NCBI GenBank assembly: GCA_910577795.1
Contig: CAJTNW010000001.1
Span: 16,396 to 80,395, forward strand
Source: an uncultured Christensenella sp.
GTDB taxonomy: Bacteria; Bacillota; Clostridia; Christensenellales; UBA3700
Direction of reading: 5' to 3'
Length of the DNA: 64,000 nucleotides
The first letter of the stretch is position 1; the number at the start of each line of letters is the position of its first letter. Below are positions 26,603 to 35,242 of this stretch, piece after piece. The translations under genes were made by a program, and so were the position numbers. The notes under the pieces are model-generated. The model saw nothing but the letters and a program-made list of their open reading frames with translations. It was not told where the DNA came from and made no database searches.

Positions 26603-27406
26603 TTAGACTATAAATCGCAAATAAGTTCTGTCATCAAAAGATATATCACCTATCTTAACACCCTTAGTACTACATAATTCGCTTATACATAAAATATCTT
26701 TTTTTAATAACTTTTTTAATTTTTCTTCACTTTTTTCTAAAGTGTTTTCTATGACGGGATAACCATCACTACACATGATTATTTCGTCTTTTTTCTTTAT
26801 CTTTTCTATTTTAATAAAACTTTCAATAATGTCCGTTCCATTAATACAAGGATAACCATTTTGATTGTTAAAATTTGCAAAGTTGTTTGCTTGATTTATT
26901 AAATCATTTATTATTGCTTGCCTACCAATATCATTTTGTCTAATTTCACTTATAGAAACACCATTATTAAGAGCATTTTTAATAATTTCTGCCCTTTTTT
27001 GTGATAAAACTTTATCTGCATTTTTTATAATTTTATATGTTTTCCCATTAACTGAATATGCACAGTCGCCATACAAAATAATTTCTTCTCTTTGCAAATT
27101 GCAAATCAATATTGAAGCCGCTGGAGTATCAAGATTTTTAATATCTAAACTTTTAACACTTTCTTTGAGAAAGTTATTAATAAATGTTAAAATTTCTATT
27201 GGAGTGTCTTTGGGATTAACCTTTTTTAAGGCTTCTTTTATTTTTTGCATTGCAAATCTTCCGCTAGAGATTCCTTGTATATTTCCACTTTTTTTTGATG
27301 TTGCCCCATCAATTACCGCTACAAAGGAATTATCAATATAATAGCCATCTTCATTTGCTTGTTCCATACCAGTTTTAGCAATTGTAAAACTTTCAATTAA
27401 TTTCAT
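26603..27406 (-). CDS. PP2C-like protein phosphatase
   Basis: 267 residues, cytoplasmic. The four metal-site regions of the PP2C fold can be picked out: ANEDGYYI near residue 17, FVAVIDGATS near 30, IIMCSDGYP near 210 and DDRTYLRFIV at the end. Its length fits a stand-alone phosphatase domain. The ATG overlaps the stop of the upstream membrane protein by 4 bp (ATGA), so the two are translationally coupled and probably act together. The substrate could be a phosphorylated partner or a second-messenger pathway; nothing in the window decides this. Confidence 0.75.
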   Translation of the reverse strand: MKLIESFTIAKTGMEQANEDGYYIDNSFVAVIDGATSKKSGNIQGISSGRFAMQKIKEALKKVNPKDTPIEILTFINNFLKESVKSLDIKNLDTPAASILICNLQREEIILYGDCAYSVNGKTYKIIKNADKVLSQKRAEIIKNALNNGVSISEIRQNDIGRQAIINDLINQANNFANFNNQNGYPCINGTDIIESFIKIEKIKKKDEIIMCSDGYPVIENTLEKSEEKLKKLLKKDILCISELCSTKGVKIGDISFDDRTYLRFIV

Positions 27407-28755
27407 ACAATATCCCCATTATTTAAATAATTAATAAACAAAGCCAAAGTTCCAGTAGAGGTAGGAACAGACTTATAAAACTTGCCTTTTATAGTCATTC
27501 CATCAGGTGATATATATATTTCTTTTAACTCCTCTTTTTTTATAAAAAATATTTTATATCCATCTACTTTATAACCTAAATCCGTTTTCTCAAACATTCT
27601 TTGCATTTTAGAAACACCTTTTAAATATGCTTGTTTCAATTCATTACTTGTCACATTTATTTTTGTATAAAAGAATAACTGAGGCTTACCGCCTTCAACC
27701 AATTCTCTATAAAAGCCTAAAACACTATTAAAAGATAATTCTGAAAAAATTTCACTTTCCTTTTGATTATAATTTTCTAATTTTTCAAGTCTAAGTTCGT
27801 CTTTAATTTCATTTTTAATTGCATTAACAATTCCTTGTTTAGTCAATTCTAATTTTTCATTTAACGCGTATTTACTTTTAAGTGATGCCCCAACACTTGT
27901 TTGCATAGTGTTTTTTGCTATGGAAACTTTTTTATGCCTAAAAACAAAAACAATATGCCCATCTATTGTTTCAATAAAACCATTAAATCCAATATGATTT
28001 GATAATTTAGACTCCTCTAAACTTTGCAAAAATGGACCATACGCAAATAACTCTCTAATAGTTAATCCATCAACTTTAAAATCAATTGCTCGATTAGTAA
28101 GCAAAGAATTATAATAATTAGTACGCGAAAAATTAAGTTGTACTTTATTATCTTCTTGACTAATACCACAACAACGAATATTCAATTGATTATAAGTATT
28201 TGAAAAATCATGTGCTTTATATATCTCGCTAATTTTCTTTTCTACTATTTCTGGCAGTTGATAAAATTTATCTTTGTTATCAACAATATTTACTTCTTTA
28301 TTAACAAAAGATACTATTTCTGTAATAGGTATTTTATATTCATCTTCTTGATTATTATATTGCTTATAATTACATTTTGTGTTTTTTCTACCAATTTTTG
28401 AATTTTTTGAATTTATATTCCTATATGTTACAGGAGTAATCGTTGAATAAATACTCAACAACTCATTATAATCCTCTTTCAATTTTTCTTTATCTTCTTT
28501 ACGCAACTTTATTGCTCTTACAATTATATTGGTTATTACATTTAAAATAAACACAGCAATAACGGCAGAAAACACTTTTAAATCAAAATAAGAATTAAAG
28601 TCGTATTTTTTAGGTAAAACTAAAGTAAGTATAATACACAAAGCAAACGCAAATACATTTACTAACATATAAATAAAATCTTTACTTGTAAAAAGTTTCC
28701 CTAAAATTATCTTGTTTCTCTTTTTTTGTTTTATAATTTTATAATCTTTTTCCAT
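27403..28755 (-). CDS. Two-helix membrane protein with a Nudix-like C-terminal domain
   Basis: 450 residues from the ATG at 28755. An ATG 14 codons upstream overlaps the -10 of the promoter, so it would not be transcribed. A basic N terminus precedes two membrane helices (about 30-50 and 58-78), then a charged cytoplasmic stretch. From about 255, GFIETIDGHIVFVFRHKK followed by SVGASL and, after a spacer, IVNAIKNEIKDELRLE resembles a Nudix fold. The Nudix box is imperfect: N-E-x-x-D-E in place of R-E-x-x-E-E. The protein is coupled to the PP2C gene. The 2TM-plus-Nudix layout recalls nucleotide-sensing conflict or signalling proteins, but that is inference. Confidence 0.6.
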   Translation of the reverse strand: MEKDYKIIKQKKRNKIILGKLFTSKDFIYMLVNVFAFALCIILTLVLPKKYDFNSYFDLKVFSAVIAVFILNVITNIIVRAIKLRKEDKEKLKEDYNELLSIYSTITPVTYRNINSKNSKIGRKNTKCNYKQYNNQEDEYKIPITEIVSFVNKEVNIVDNKDKFYQLPEIVEKKISEIYKAHDFSNTYNQLNIRCCGISQEDNKVQLNFSRTNYYNSLLTNRAIDFKVDGLTIRELFAYGPFLQSLEESKLSNHIGFNGFIETIDGHIVFVFRHKKVSIAKNTMQTSVGASLKSKYALNEKLELTKQGIVNAIKNEIKDELRLEKLENYNQKESEIFSELSFNSVLGFYRELVEGGKPQLFFYTKINVTSNELKQAYLKGVSKMQRMFEKTDLGYKVDGYKIFFIKKEELKEIYISPDGMTIKGKFYKSVPTSTGTLALFINYLNNGDIV

Positions 28756-28787
28756 TTTTATTAAATATCTCCAACTGATATAAATAA

Positions 28788-28816
28788 ATAATATCATTAA
28801 ATCTTTTATAAGTCAA
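28788..28816 (-). promoter_or_regulatory. Sigma-A promoter for the Nudix-like/PP2C pair
   Basis: TTGACT, 17 bp and TATTAT on the minus strand. It lies between the HTH gene's terminator and the coding region and fixes the start at 28755. Confidence 0.78.
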
Positions 28817-28842
28817 TATTGATTTATTTTTAAAACAGACAA

Positions 28843-28880
28843 AACAAAAAATACTGAGGAGTTCCTCAGTATTTTTTGTT
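28843..28880. terminator. Bidirectional terminator with an 18 bp perfect inverted repeat
   Basis: Positions 28843-28860 pair perfectly with 28863-28880 (ending in TCCTCAGTATTTTTTGTT). It insulates the HTH pseudogene from the membrane-protein promoter. Confidence 0.88.
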
Positions 28881-28881
28881 A

Positions 28882-29123
28882 TTAATTGTAATCAACATTA
28901 TTTTTATCAAAAATCTTATCGTCTAAAAATTCTTGTATTGTCATATCAAAAGCATCAACAATTTTATAAAGTGTTGTTAAGGTAATGGTTTTATTTTTTC
29001 TGCAAATATTCTATCCATTGCTCCATGTGCTATACCTGACTTTTGTTCGAGTTTATATTGGGTAAAATCTTTTTCATTCATTAATTTAATTATTCTACGA
29101 GCAACTGCATTATTTATTGTCAT
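28882..29123 (-). pseudogene. Small XRE-type HTH regulator, frameshifted
   Basis: The ATG at 29123 follows AAGGTGG. The frame reads MTINNAVARRIIKLMNEKDF and on to GIAHGAMDRIFAEK, then stops early near residue 49. One extra A in the coding-strand run of six A (28994-28999) restores a complete 80-residue HTH protein that continues with TITLTTLYKIVDAFDMTIQE and ends at 28882. The stretch is 242 bp, one short of whole codons. The second half is intact, so the lesion is recent, a sequencing or assembly slip, or a phase-variable tract. It probably regulated the neighbouring genes. Confidence 0.8.
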
Positions 29124-29280
29124 TAACAACCACCTTTTCATGTTTTATATAAAACAAAAAATGTTAATTGACTAAATCATAAATTATGAAACATAAAAAA
29201 ATTAAATCAAATTATATGCCTTATTCTATTTATCTTTAGTCTTATTACCATTATAGCAAAAATAATTTACCAATATATAC

Positions 29281-29318
29281 CTTTAAAAAGGTGTCTTTGT
29301 AAATACACCTTTTTAAAG
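29281..29318. repeat. 14 bp perfect inverted repeat between divergent genes
   Basis: CTTTAAAAAGGTGT pairs with ACACCTTTTTAAAG over a 10 nt loop. It lies between the HTH gene and the SLOG-type gene. It could be an operator or a leftover terminator; no strong T run follows. Confidence 0.6.
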
Positions 29319-29381
29319 CCGTAGTTTTAATAATACTTTTGGTATAATGTTTTTAACACTTACATTAGGAGAAATATTTTT

Positions 29382-29840
29382 ATGTACAAGCAAATAGCAC
29401 TAATTGGAAGTCCATTTATATTCCAATACAACAACATTGATGAGCAACTAAAAAATTATTTAGAAGAAGAAATAAAAAATGGGTGTTCTCACTTTTTAGT
29501 AGGAAACCTTTATGATTTTGATAATAAAGTTTTTGAGATTTTTAGAAAATTGAAAAAAGACTATCCTCAAATACAAATAACCCAAGTAGTTAACGAATAT
29601 AATGCGTATAACTACAAAGTAAAAAATTATAGCAGAGTATACGAAACAAATTACTTGTTTTTAGAATTAGAAGAAATTGATATGACTGGTAACTTATTAG
29701 AATTACACAAGTTTATGGTAGATAACTCTGATAAAATAATAAGTTGTTACAACACTGCAAATGATATTCCTTTTATGGAAATATTTAATTACGCAATATC
29801 TAATCAAAAAGAGATTATAAACTTTTTTGAATTTATTTAA
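29382..29840 (+). CDS. SLOG-superfamily (DUF1273/YoqJ-like) protein
   Basis: 152 residues. The N terminus reads IALIGSPFIF, followed by LKNYLEEEIKNGCSHFLVGNLYDFDNKVFEIFRKLKKDYPQI, the pattern of the Rossmann-like YpsA/YoqJ family in the SLOG superfamily, thought to bind nucleotide-derived ligands. The usual GxxGFD-type signature is modified to VGNLYDFD. YoqJ homologues are frequent in phages and prophages of Firmicutes. It has a GGAGAA ribosome site and its own terminator. It is divergent from the HTH/Nudix/PP2C cluster, so a common function is only suggested. Confidence 0.65.
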   Translation: MYKQIALIGSPFIFQYNNIDEQLKNYLEEEIKNGCSHFLVGNLYDFDNKVFEIFRKLKKDYPQIQITQVVNEYNAYNYKVKNYSRVYETNYLFLELEEIDMTGNLLELHKFMVDNSDKIISCYNTANDIPFMEIFNYAISNQKEIINFFEFI

Positions 29841-29901
29841 AATTGCCATCTTTGCAATTTACTATCCATTTTTGATAGTTTTTTGCATCTTTTTAAACTC
29901 T

Positions 29902-29938
29902 CTACACTATACTTAAACAAGCATAGTGTAGGTTTTTT
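29902..29938 (+). terminator. Intrinsic terminator after the SLOG gene
   Basis: CTACACTAT pairs with ATAGTGTAG (inner CTT with AAG) and six T follow. Confidence 0.85.
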
Positions 29939-30010
29939 CATCAAAAATTTTCCCCTTTAAATTATAAAACCCCAACAAAAAACTTTTAAATAAATTAAAT
30001 ACAACTACTA

Positions 30011-30049
30011 TTTTAGGGAACTTTTTGACATATTTTAAGTTCCCTAAAA
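30011..30049. repeat. 13 bp perfect inverted repeat
   Basis: TTTTAGGGAACTT pairs with AAGTTCCCTAAAA over a 13 nt loop, with no T run beside it. It sits between two terminators in a stretch without genes. Function unknown. Confidence 0.6.
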
Positions 30050-30060
30050 TTTATTTATGC

Positions 30061-30095
30061 AAAAAGGCTGAGTGGCAACTCAGCCTTTTTTGTTT
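30061..30095. terminator. Bidirectional terminator after the XRE-cupin gene
   Basis: AAAAAGGCTGAGT pairs perfectly with ACTCAGCCTTTTT around GGCA. Confidence 0.9.
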
Positions 30096-30112
30096 TATAT
30101 CAGTTTTGTTTT

Positions 30113-30679
30113 TTAGTTCATAACTACGGCAATTATTTTAACGTCCTTTCCGCCAATTGCTATTAAGCCATGTGGTTTTTCGCTATTATAATAAATTGTA
30201 TCACCCGCGTTTAACTCCACAATATGTCCATCAATGCTTGCACGCATAGTACCTTCTAGCACGTAGTCCATTTCCTGCCCATTGTGCATACTTGTTTCTA
30301 TTGGTTTGTTTTCCAAATCTTTATTATAAGGGATAGTAACAACAAATGGCTCTGCTTTTCTGTCACGCATATTGTATGCTAGGTGCATATAATTAAAACC
30401 ATTATCACGGATAATAGGCATACCCTCACCTTTTCTTGTAACTGCAAAATGGTTAAGTTTTGCGCTATCGCCAGTAATAAGTTCTGTAATATTACAGCCT
30501 AATACATTTGCACAGTTGTACAAAAAGTTAAAAGTAAAATCTTTTTCGCCTTGTTCATAAATCTCGTACTCTGCTATTGTGCAGTCTGTTGCTTTTGCCA
30601 TTTCCTCTTCGGAAACACCCATTAAATCTCTTAAACTTTTTAGTCTTAAAGCAACCTCTTTTAAATTATAAGATAACAT
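30113..30679 (-). CDS. XRE-family regulator with C-terminal cupin domain
   Basis: 188 residues. Residues 8-62 form an XRE helix-turn-helix (LKSLRDLMGVSEEEMAKATDCTIAEYEIYEQGE). Residues 110-185 form a small cupin barrel (HNGQEMDYVLEGTMRASIDG, then DTIYYNSEKPHGL) with its metal-type histidines. This architecture is that of one-component regulators such as PuuR/SinR-cupin proteins, which sense small metabolites. The ATG follows AGGAG. It lies downstream of gpmI with an 81 bp gap and no terminator between, so read-through from glycolysis is possible. The target genes are unknown. Confidence 0.88.
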   Translation of the reverse strand: MLSYNLKEVALRLKSLRDLMGVSEEEMAKATDCTIAEYEIYEQGEKDFTFNFLYNCANVLGCNITELITGDSAKLNHFAVTRKGEGMPIIRDNGFNYMHLAYNMRDRKAEPFVVTIPYNKDLENKPIETSMHNGQEMDYVLEGTMRASIDGHIVELNAGDTIYYNSEKPHGLIAIGGKDVKIIAVVMN

Positions 30680-30723
30680 ATTATACTCCTAAACAAAGGG
30701 ATATTTTTTAAATTTTTATTATT

Positions 30724-30740
30724 TTAATACCGATTTTCAA
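30724..30740 (-). repeat. Dispersed AAAATCGS motif, copy 8
   Basis: TTGAAAATCGGTATTAA on the minus strand, in the gap between gpmI and the XRE-cupin gene. Confidence 0.65.
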
Positions 30741-30760
30741 ACTATTTTTTTAATCAAAAA

Positions 30761-32302
30761 TCACTTTTTAAGCAAACTATGACCGCTCATTTCCTTTGGA
30801 ATTGCAATACCCATCATCTCTAGCATAGTTGGAGCAATATCACAAAGTTTACCGCCGTCCATCAATTTGATATTTGTATTGTCATCTATTTTTATTAATG
30901 GAACAGGGTTTGTAGTATGTGCAGTAAATGGCTCTTTTGTTTGTGGGTCAAACATATAGTCTGCATTGCCGTGGTCTGCTGTAATTAGTGCTTGACCGCC
31001 TACTTGTTTAATAGCATTTAGCACTTTTTCAACACATTCGTCAACTGCTTTTACTGCTTTTTTAGCAGCATCTAAAATACCTGTATGACCTACCATATCG
31101 CAGTTTGCAAAGTTTAAAATCATAACATCATATTTTTTTGACAATATAACTTCAACTGCTTTGTCTGCAACCTCATAAGCACTCATTTCTGGTTTCATAT
31201 CAAAAGTAGCAATTTTTGGGCTATCTATTAATATTCTATCTTCATTTGGGTTAGGTGCTTCAACACCGCCGTTAAAGAAGAAAGTAACGTGTGCGTATTT
31301 TTGAGTTTCTGCAATTCTAAATTGTTTTAAACCTTGTTTTGACAAATACTCACCCAAAGTATTATCGTAAGACTGTGGTTTGTAAGCAACGTTTAGTGCG
31401 TCATTAAAAGTAACGTCATACTGAGTCATAGATACAAAAGTTGGGGCTAAAAAGCCTTGCTTTCTTTCAAAACCAGCAAAGTCGTTATAAATAAATGAAC
31501 GAGTAATCATTCTTGCTCTATCCGGACGGAAGTTAGCAAAAATTATGCTATCACCTTTGCCAACAGTTGCAACCGGTTTGCCATTGTTTTGTATAACTGT
31601 AGGAATAACAAACTCATCAGTTACACCATTATCATAACTTGCAGTAATTGCCTCCAATGCACTATTTGCAGTATTGCCAACACCATCTACTATTGCAGAA
31701 TATGCTTTGTCAACACGTTCCCAAATATTGTCTCTATCCATAGCATAAAATCTACCGCTTATTGTAGCAATTTGACCAAAATTAATTTTTTGCATATACT
31801 CTACAGTTTCTGCAATAAATTGTTTGCCACTTGTTGGTGATACATCTCTTCCGTCAAGGAAAGCATGCAAATAAACATTATCCAAACCTTGTTTTTTTGC
31901 CATTTCTATAAGTGCAAAAATGTGTGTTAAGTGGCTATGAACTCCACCATCTGACAAAAGACCAAAAATGTGCAGTTTTTTGCCATTTTTCTTTGCGTTT
32001 TGGCATGCTTTAACAAAGGCTGGATTTTCAAAAAAATCACCATCATTAATAGATTTTGTAATACGAGTAAGTTCTTGATAAACTATTCTACCCGCACCAA
32101 TATTTAAGTGTCCAACTTCACTATTACCCATTTGTCCATCAGGCAAACCAACAGACATACCACTTGCATCTAGACTTGTAGTTGGGTATTTTTTCATTAG
32201 GTCAAGTACGTAAGGGGAAGTTTTTGTAGAAATTGCATTGTTTTCCCCTTCCTTATTTAGTCCATAACCATCTAAAATAATTAGACCAGTAAATTTATTC
32301 AT
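30761..32302 (-). CDS. gpmI: 2,3-bisphosphoglycerate-independent phosphoglycerate mutase
   Basis: 513 residues, the usual size. It converts 3- to 2-phosphoglycerate in lower glycolysis using two metal ions. The alkaline-phosphatase-like fold shows LIILDGYGLN at the start, the phosphoserine in MGNSEVGHLNIGAGR, FANCDMVGHTG and TADHGNADYM. The start lies 1 bp after the tpiA stop, so they are tightly coupled. Operon order is pgk-tpiA-gpmI; eno and gap are not in the window. Confidence 0.97.
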   Translation of the reverse strand: MNKFTGLIILDGYGLNKEGENNAISTKTSPYVLDLMKKYPTTSLDASGMSVGLPDGQMGNSEVGHLNIGAGRIVYQELTRITKSINDGDFFENPAFVKACQNAKKNGKKLHIFGLLSDGGVHSHLTHIFALIEMAKKQGLDNVYLHAFLDGRDVSPTSGKQFIAETVEYMQKINFGQIATISGRFYAMDRDNIWERVDKAYSAIVDGVGNTANSALEAITASYDNGVTDEFVIPTVIQNNGKPVATVGKGDSIIFANFRPDRARMITRSFIYNDFAGFERKQGFLAPTFVSMTQYDVTFNDALNVAYKPQSYDNTLGEYLSKQGLKQFRIAETQKYAHVTFFFNGGVEAPNPNEDRILIDSPKIATFDMKPEMSAYEVADKAVEVILSKKYDVMILNFANCDMVGHTGILDAAKKAVKAVDECVEKVLNAIKQVGGQALITADHGNADYMFDPQTKEPFTAHTTNPVPLIKIDDNTNIKLMDGGKLCDIAPTMLEMMGIAIPKEMSGHSLLKK

Positions 32303-32303
32303 A

Positions 32304-33053
32304 TTAGTATTTAACCACCTTAGAAAAATCTTCTGCTTTTAAACTTGCGCCACCAATTAAGCCACCATCAATTTCTGGCATAGCCATAAGTTCGCTTGCA
32401 TTTTTTGGATTCATAGAACCACCATATTGGATACGCAATTTGTTTTCTGCACAATTTTTGCAATACAACTCTGCAACTTTATTTCTGATAATTGCTATTG
32501 TATCATTTGCCTCTTGTGCTGTAGCAGTTTTGCCAGTACCAATTGCCCAAATTGGCTCATAAGCAATTACAACTTTATCCAATTCGTCTTTGCTTACACC
32601 TGCCAATGCCTTTTCAGTTTGAGCCTCTAGCAATGTTTTGTAAACGCCAGACTCTCTCTCTTCCAAAGATTCACCTACACAAATGATAGGTTTTAAACCT
32701 TTTGCCAAAGCCTGTAAAACTCTTTTATTAACTGTTTCGTCAGTTTCACCAAAGTATTGACGGCGTTCGCTATGTCCAATAATGACATACTCAACACCCA
32801 ACTCCAATAGCATATCTGCACTGATTTCGCCAGTAAAAGCACCTTTGTCTGCCCAGTGAACATTTTCTGCACCTAACTTAATGTTTGTGCCTTTAATCAT
32901 TTCGCCTGCAGTTTGAATGTTTGTATATGGTACGCAAACTACGCACTCTGCTTTGCTATCTGCTACCAAAGGAATAAGGTCTGTTAAAAGTGCCTTAGTA
33001 TCCTTAATTGTATTGTTCATTTTCCAGTTTCCTGCAATAATAGGTTGTCTCAT
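32304..33053 (-). CDS. tpiA: Triose-phosphate isomerase
   Basis: 249 residues, standard. It interconverts dihydroxyacetone phosphate and glyceraldehyde 3-phosphate. Visible are IIAGNWKMN (with the catalytic lysine), VIIGHSERRQYFGE (histidine), the catalytic glutamate and loop 6 in AYEPIWAIGTGKTA and the phosphate-binding GGSMNPKN. The ATG follows AAGGAG. A long hairpin lies in the 174 bp gap behind pgk. Confidence 0.98.
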   Translation of the reverse strand: MRQPIIAGNWKMNNTIKDTKALLTDLIPLVADSKAECVVCVPYTNIQTAGEMIKGTNIKLGAENVHWADKGAFTGEISADMLLELGVEYVIIGHSERRQYFGETDETVNKRVLQALAKGLKPIICVGESLEERESGVYKTLLEAQTEKALAGVSKDELDKVVIAYEPIWAIGTGKTATAQEANDTIAIIRNKVAELYCKNCAENKLRIQYGGSMNPKNASELMAMPEIDGGLIGGASLKAEDFSKVVKY

Positions 33054-33160
33054 TGTAAATTTCTCCTTAAAATGTGAATTTTTTATATATTAAATTTCTT
33101 ACAAATATTATATATCTTTATTAAATTTGATAAAAAACAAATTTTGCTTTAAATCAATTT

Positions 33161-33211
33161 ATATCCAAAGCACTTTTAAGATAAATTTTTCTTAAAAAAC
33201 ACTTTGGATAT
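33161..33211. repeat. Long imperfect hairpin between pgk and tpiA
   Basis: ATATCCAAAG pairs with CTTTGGATAT, and inside it TTTTAAGA pairs with TCTTAAAA. In the direction of the genes no T run follows, so it is more likely an mRNA processing or stability element than a terminator. Confidence 0.65.
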
Positions 33212-33227
33212 TTTTGTTTAGTTTATA

Positions 33228-34547
33228 TTAGTTTTTGTCATTCAAGCAAGCAATACCTGGCAAAATTTTGCCCTCAAACAACTCAAGTGATGCACCACCA
33301 CCAGTTGAAATATGGCTCATTTTATCAGCAAAGCCTAGTTGTGCAACTGCTGCTGCAGAATCGCCACCACCAATTATAGTAGTGCAGTCTTTTGCCTCTG
33401 CCATTGCCTCTGCTACTGCTACTGTACCTTTTGCCAAAATTGGGTTTTCAAATACACCCATAGGTCCATTCCATACAACAGTTTTTGCAGATTTAATAGC
33501 ATCTGCAAACAATTTTGCAGATTTAGCACCAATATCCAAGCCCATCATATCGCTAGGAATATTCATTGCTTCTACTGTTGTAACTTCAATTTCGCTATCA
33601 ATTGGGTTAGGGAAAGATTTTGCTGCTACAGTATCTACTGGCAAATAAATCTTTTTGCCAAGTTTGTCTGCTTTTGCAAGCATTTCTTTACAGTAATCTA
33701 GTTTTTCGTCATCAACCAAAGAATTACCAACATTGCCGCCTTGTGCTTTAATAAATGTATATGCCATACCGCCACCAATAATCAAAGTATCGCACTTTTC
33801 TAGCAAGTTATCAATAACTTTTAATTTGTCAGCAACTTTTGCACCGCCCAATACTGCAACAAATGGACGAACTGGTGCTTCCAAAGATTTTGCCATTACA
33901 TTAAGTTCTTTTTCGATTAAGAAACCGCAAACGCACTCTTTTACAAAACCATACTCAGCAATACCTGCTGTAGATGCGTGTGACCTGTGTGCAGTACCAA
34001 AAGCATCGTTAACATAAATATCACAATACTCAGCAAGTTGTTTGCAGAAGTTTTCGTCTCTGCCTTCTTCCTCTGCGTGGAATCTTAAGTTTTCTAGCAA
34101 TACGCACTCGCCTGCTTTTAATGCAGCAACTTTTGCTTTAGCATCAGGACCTACAACGTCTGTAGCAAAAGCAACTTTGCCATCTAGCAACTCATTTAAT
34201 CTATCAGCAACTGGTTTTAAAGTCAATTTAACAGGGTCGCTCTTAAGTGCTTTGTCGATATATGCTTTAGTAGCAGACTCTCTTTCTGCCTCAGGTAGAG
34301 CCTCAACTGCCTTCTTTTCCTTTTTAGTTAATTTGATTTTTTCACTAAAAATGCTATGAGGTTTGCCCATGTGTGAGCATAGTATAACTTTTGCACCATT
34401 ATCCATCAAATATTTGATAGTTGGTAATGCACCATTAATACGGTTTTCGTCAGTAATAACACCATCTTTCATAGGTACATTGAAGTCTACTCTTACAAGA
34501 CATTTTTTGCCAGCAACATTTACATCTTTAATTGATTTTTTATTCAT
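33228..34547 (-). CDS. pgk: Phosphoglycerate kinase with an N-domain insertion
   Basis: 439 residues against about 395 for most bacterial PGKs. It makes ATP from 1,3-bisphosphoglycerate. Visible are LVRVDFNVP, the substrate arginines, [13 protein letters not shown], the GGAKVADK hinge, GGGMAYTF, the ATP-side [10 protein letters not shown] and GGGDSAAAV. The extra length sits after SHMGKP (about residues 66-106), a lysine/glutamate-rich helical insertion before LKPVADRL, where other PGKs have only a few residues. All catalytic residues remain. It is first in the pgk-tpiA-gpmI operon. Confidence 0.95.
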   Translation of the reverse strand: MNKKSIKDVNVAGKKCLVRVDFNVPMKDGVITDENRINGALPTIKYLMDNGAKVILCSHMGKPHSIFSEKIKLTKKEKKAVEALPEAERESATKAYIDKALKSDPVKLTLKPVADRLNELLDGKVAFATDVVGPDAKAKVAALKAGECVLLENLRFHAEEEGRDENFCKQLAEYCDIYVNDAFGTAHRSHASTAGIAEYGFVKECVCGFLIEKELNVMAKSLEAPVRPFVAVLGGAKVADKLKVIDNLLEKCDTLIIGGGMAYTFIKAQGGNVGNSLVDDEKLDYCKEMLAKADKLGKKIYLPVDTVAAKSFPNPIDSEIEVTTVEAMNIPSDMMGLDIGAKSAKLFADAIKSAKTVVWNGPMGVFENPILAKGTVAVAEAMAEAKDCTTIIGGGDSAAAVAQLGFADKMSHISTGGGASLELFEGKILPGIACLNDKN

Positions 34548-34621
34548 TATTAGGATTCTCCTTCCTTAATTAGATTTGTATGTTTAATGATTATAAACTT
34601 AAAATTATAATCAATAGTAGT

Positions 34622-34650
34622 ATTATATCACCATTTGGTAATTTTTGCAA
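34622..34650 (-). promoter_or_regulatory. Sigma-A promoter for pgk-tpiA-gpmI
   Basis: TTGCAA, 17 bp and TATAAT on the minus strand. Confidence 0.85.
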
Positions 34651-34667
34651 GATATTTTTTTAATTAT

Positions 34668-34713
34668 ACAACATATTTTTAGCAATTTTTTTGTAGAAAA
34701 TATGTTGTTTTTT
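34668..34713. repeat. Hairpin with T run on the antisense side
   Basis: ACAACATATTTT pairs with AAAATATGTTGT over about 17 nt. The following six T are on the plus strand, although the gene ending here (trmL) is on the minus strand. Confidence 0.6.
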
Positions 34714-34720
34714 AACTTAA

Positions 34721-35212
34721 CTAAAACTTTGTTAAATGTCCAGTTTGATTTAACTGCTCAAAATTGTGCTGTCTGTGGTATTCATAACAAATAATTGCAA
34801 CAGAATTTGCAAGATTTAACGAACGTATATCACCTTTCATAGGTATGCGAATACACTTATCATAATTATCGTGCAATATTTCCTCTGGTATGCCTTTTGA
34901 CTCTTTGCCAAACATAACATAAACATCTTCATTATAACTTACTTCTGTATGATTATGCTGAGATTTTGTTGAGGCATAAAATATTTGTTTAATATTATCT
35001 TTATTTCTGCTTAAAAACTCCTCATAATTTTTGTAAGTGCAAATATCGGCTAAATCCCAGTAATCAAGACCTGCTCTTTTTAAATACTTATCCTCAAAGG
35101 TAAAACCAAACGGCTCAATAAGGTGAAGTTTTGCTCCAGTAGCCGCACAAGTCCTTACTATGTTACCTGTGTTTTGAGGTATCTCCGGTTCTAATAAAAC
35201 TATATGTATCAT
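34721..35212 (-). CDS. trmL: tRNA (cytidine/uridine-34 2'-O)-methyltransferase
   Basis: 163 residues, a minimal SPOUT (SpoU) methyltransferase of the TrmL/YibK/CspR type. It methylates the wobble ribose of tRNA-Leu isoacceptors using SAM. The three SpoU motifs are EPEIPQNTGNIVRTC, VMFGKESKGIPEEI and RSLNLANSVAIICYE, the last of which forms the trefoil knot. The ATG follows AAAAGGAG. It is the last gene of the spoVT operon, 30 bp behind dusB. Confidence 0.94.
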   Translation of the reverse strand: MIHIVLLEPEIPQNTGNIVRTCAATGAKLHLIEPFGFTFEDKYLKRAGLDYWDLADICTYKNYEEFLSRNKDNIKQIFYASTKSQHNHTEVSYNEDVYVMFGKESKGIPEEILHDNYDKCIRIPMKGDIRSLNLANSVAIICYEYHRQHNFEQLNQTGHLTKF

Positions 35213-35242
35213 AAAAAACTCCTTTTATCCTGCGGTTATCAA

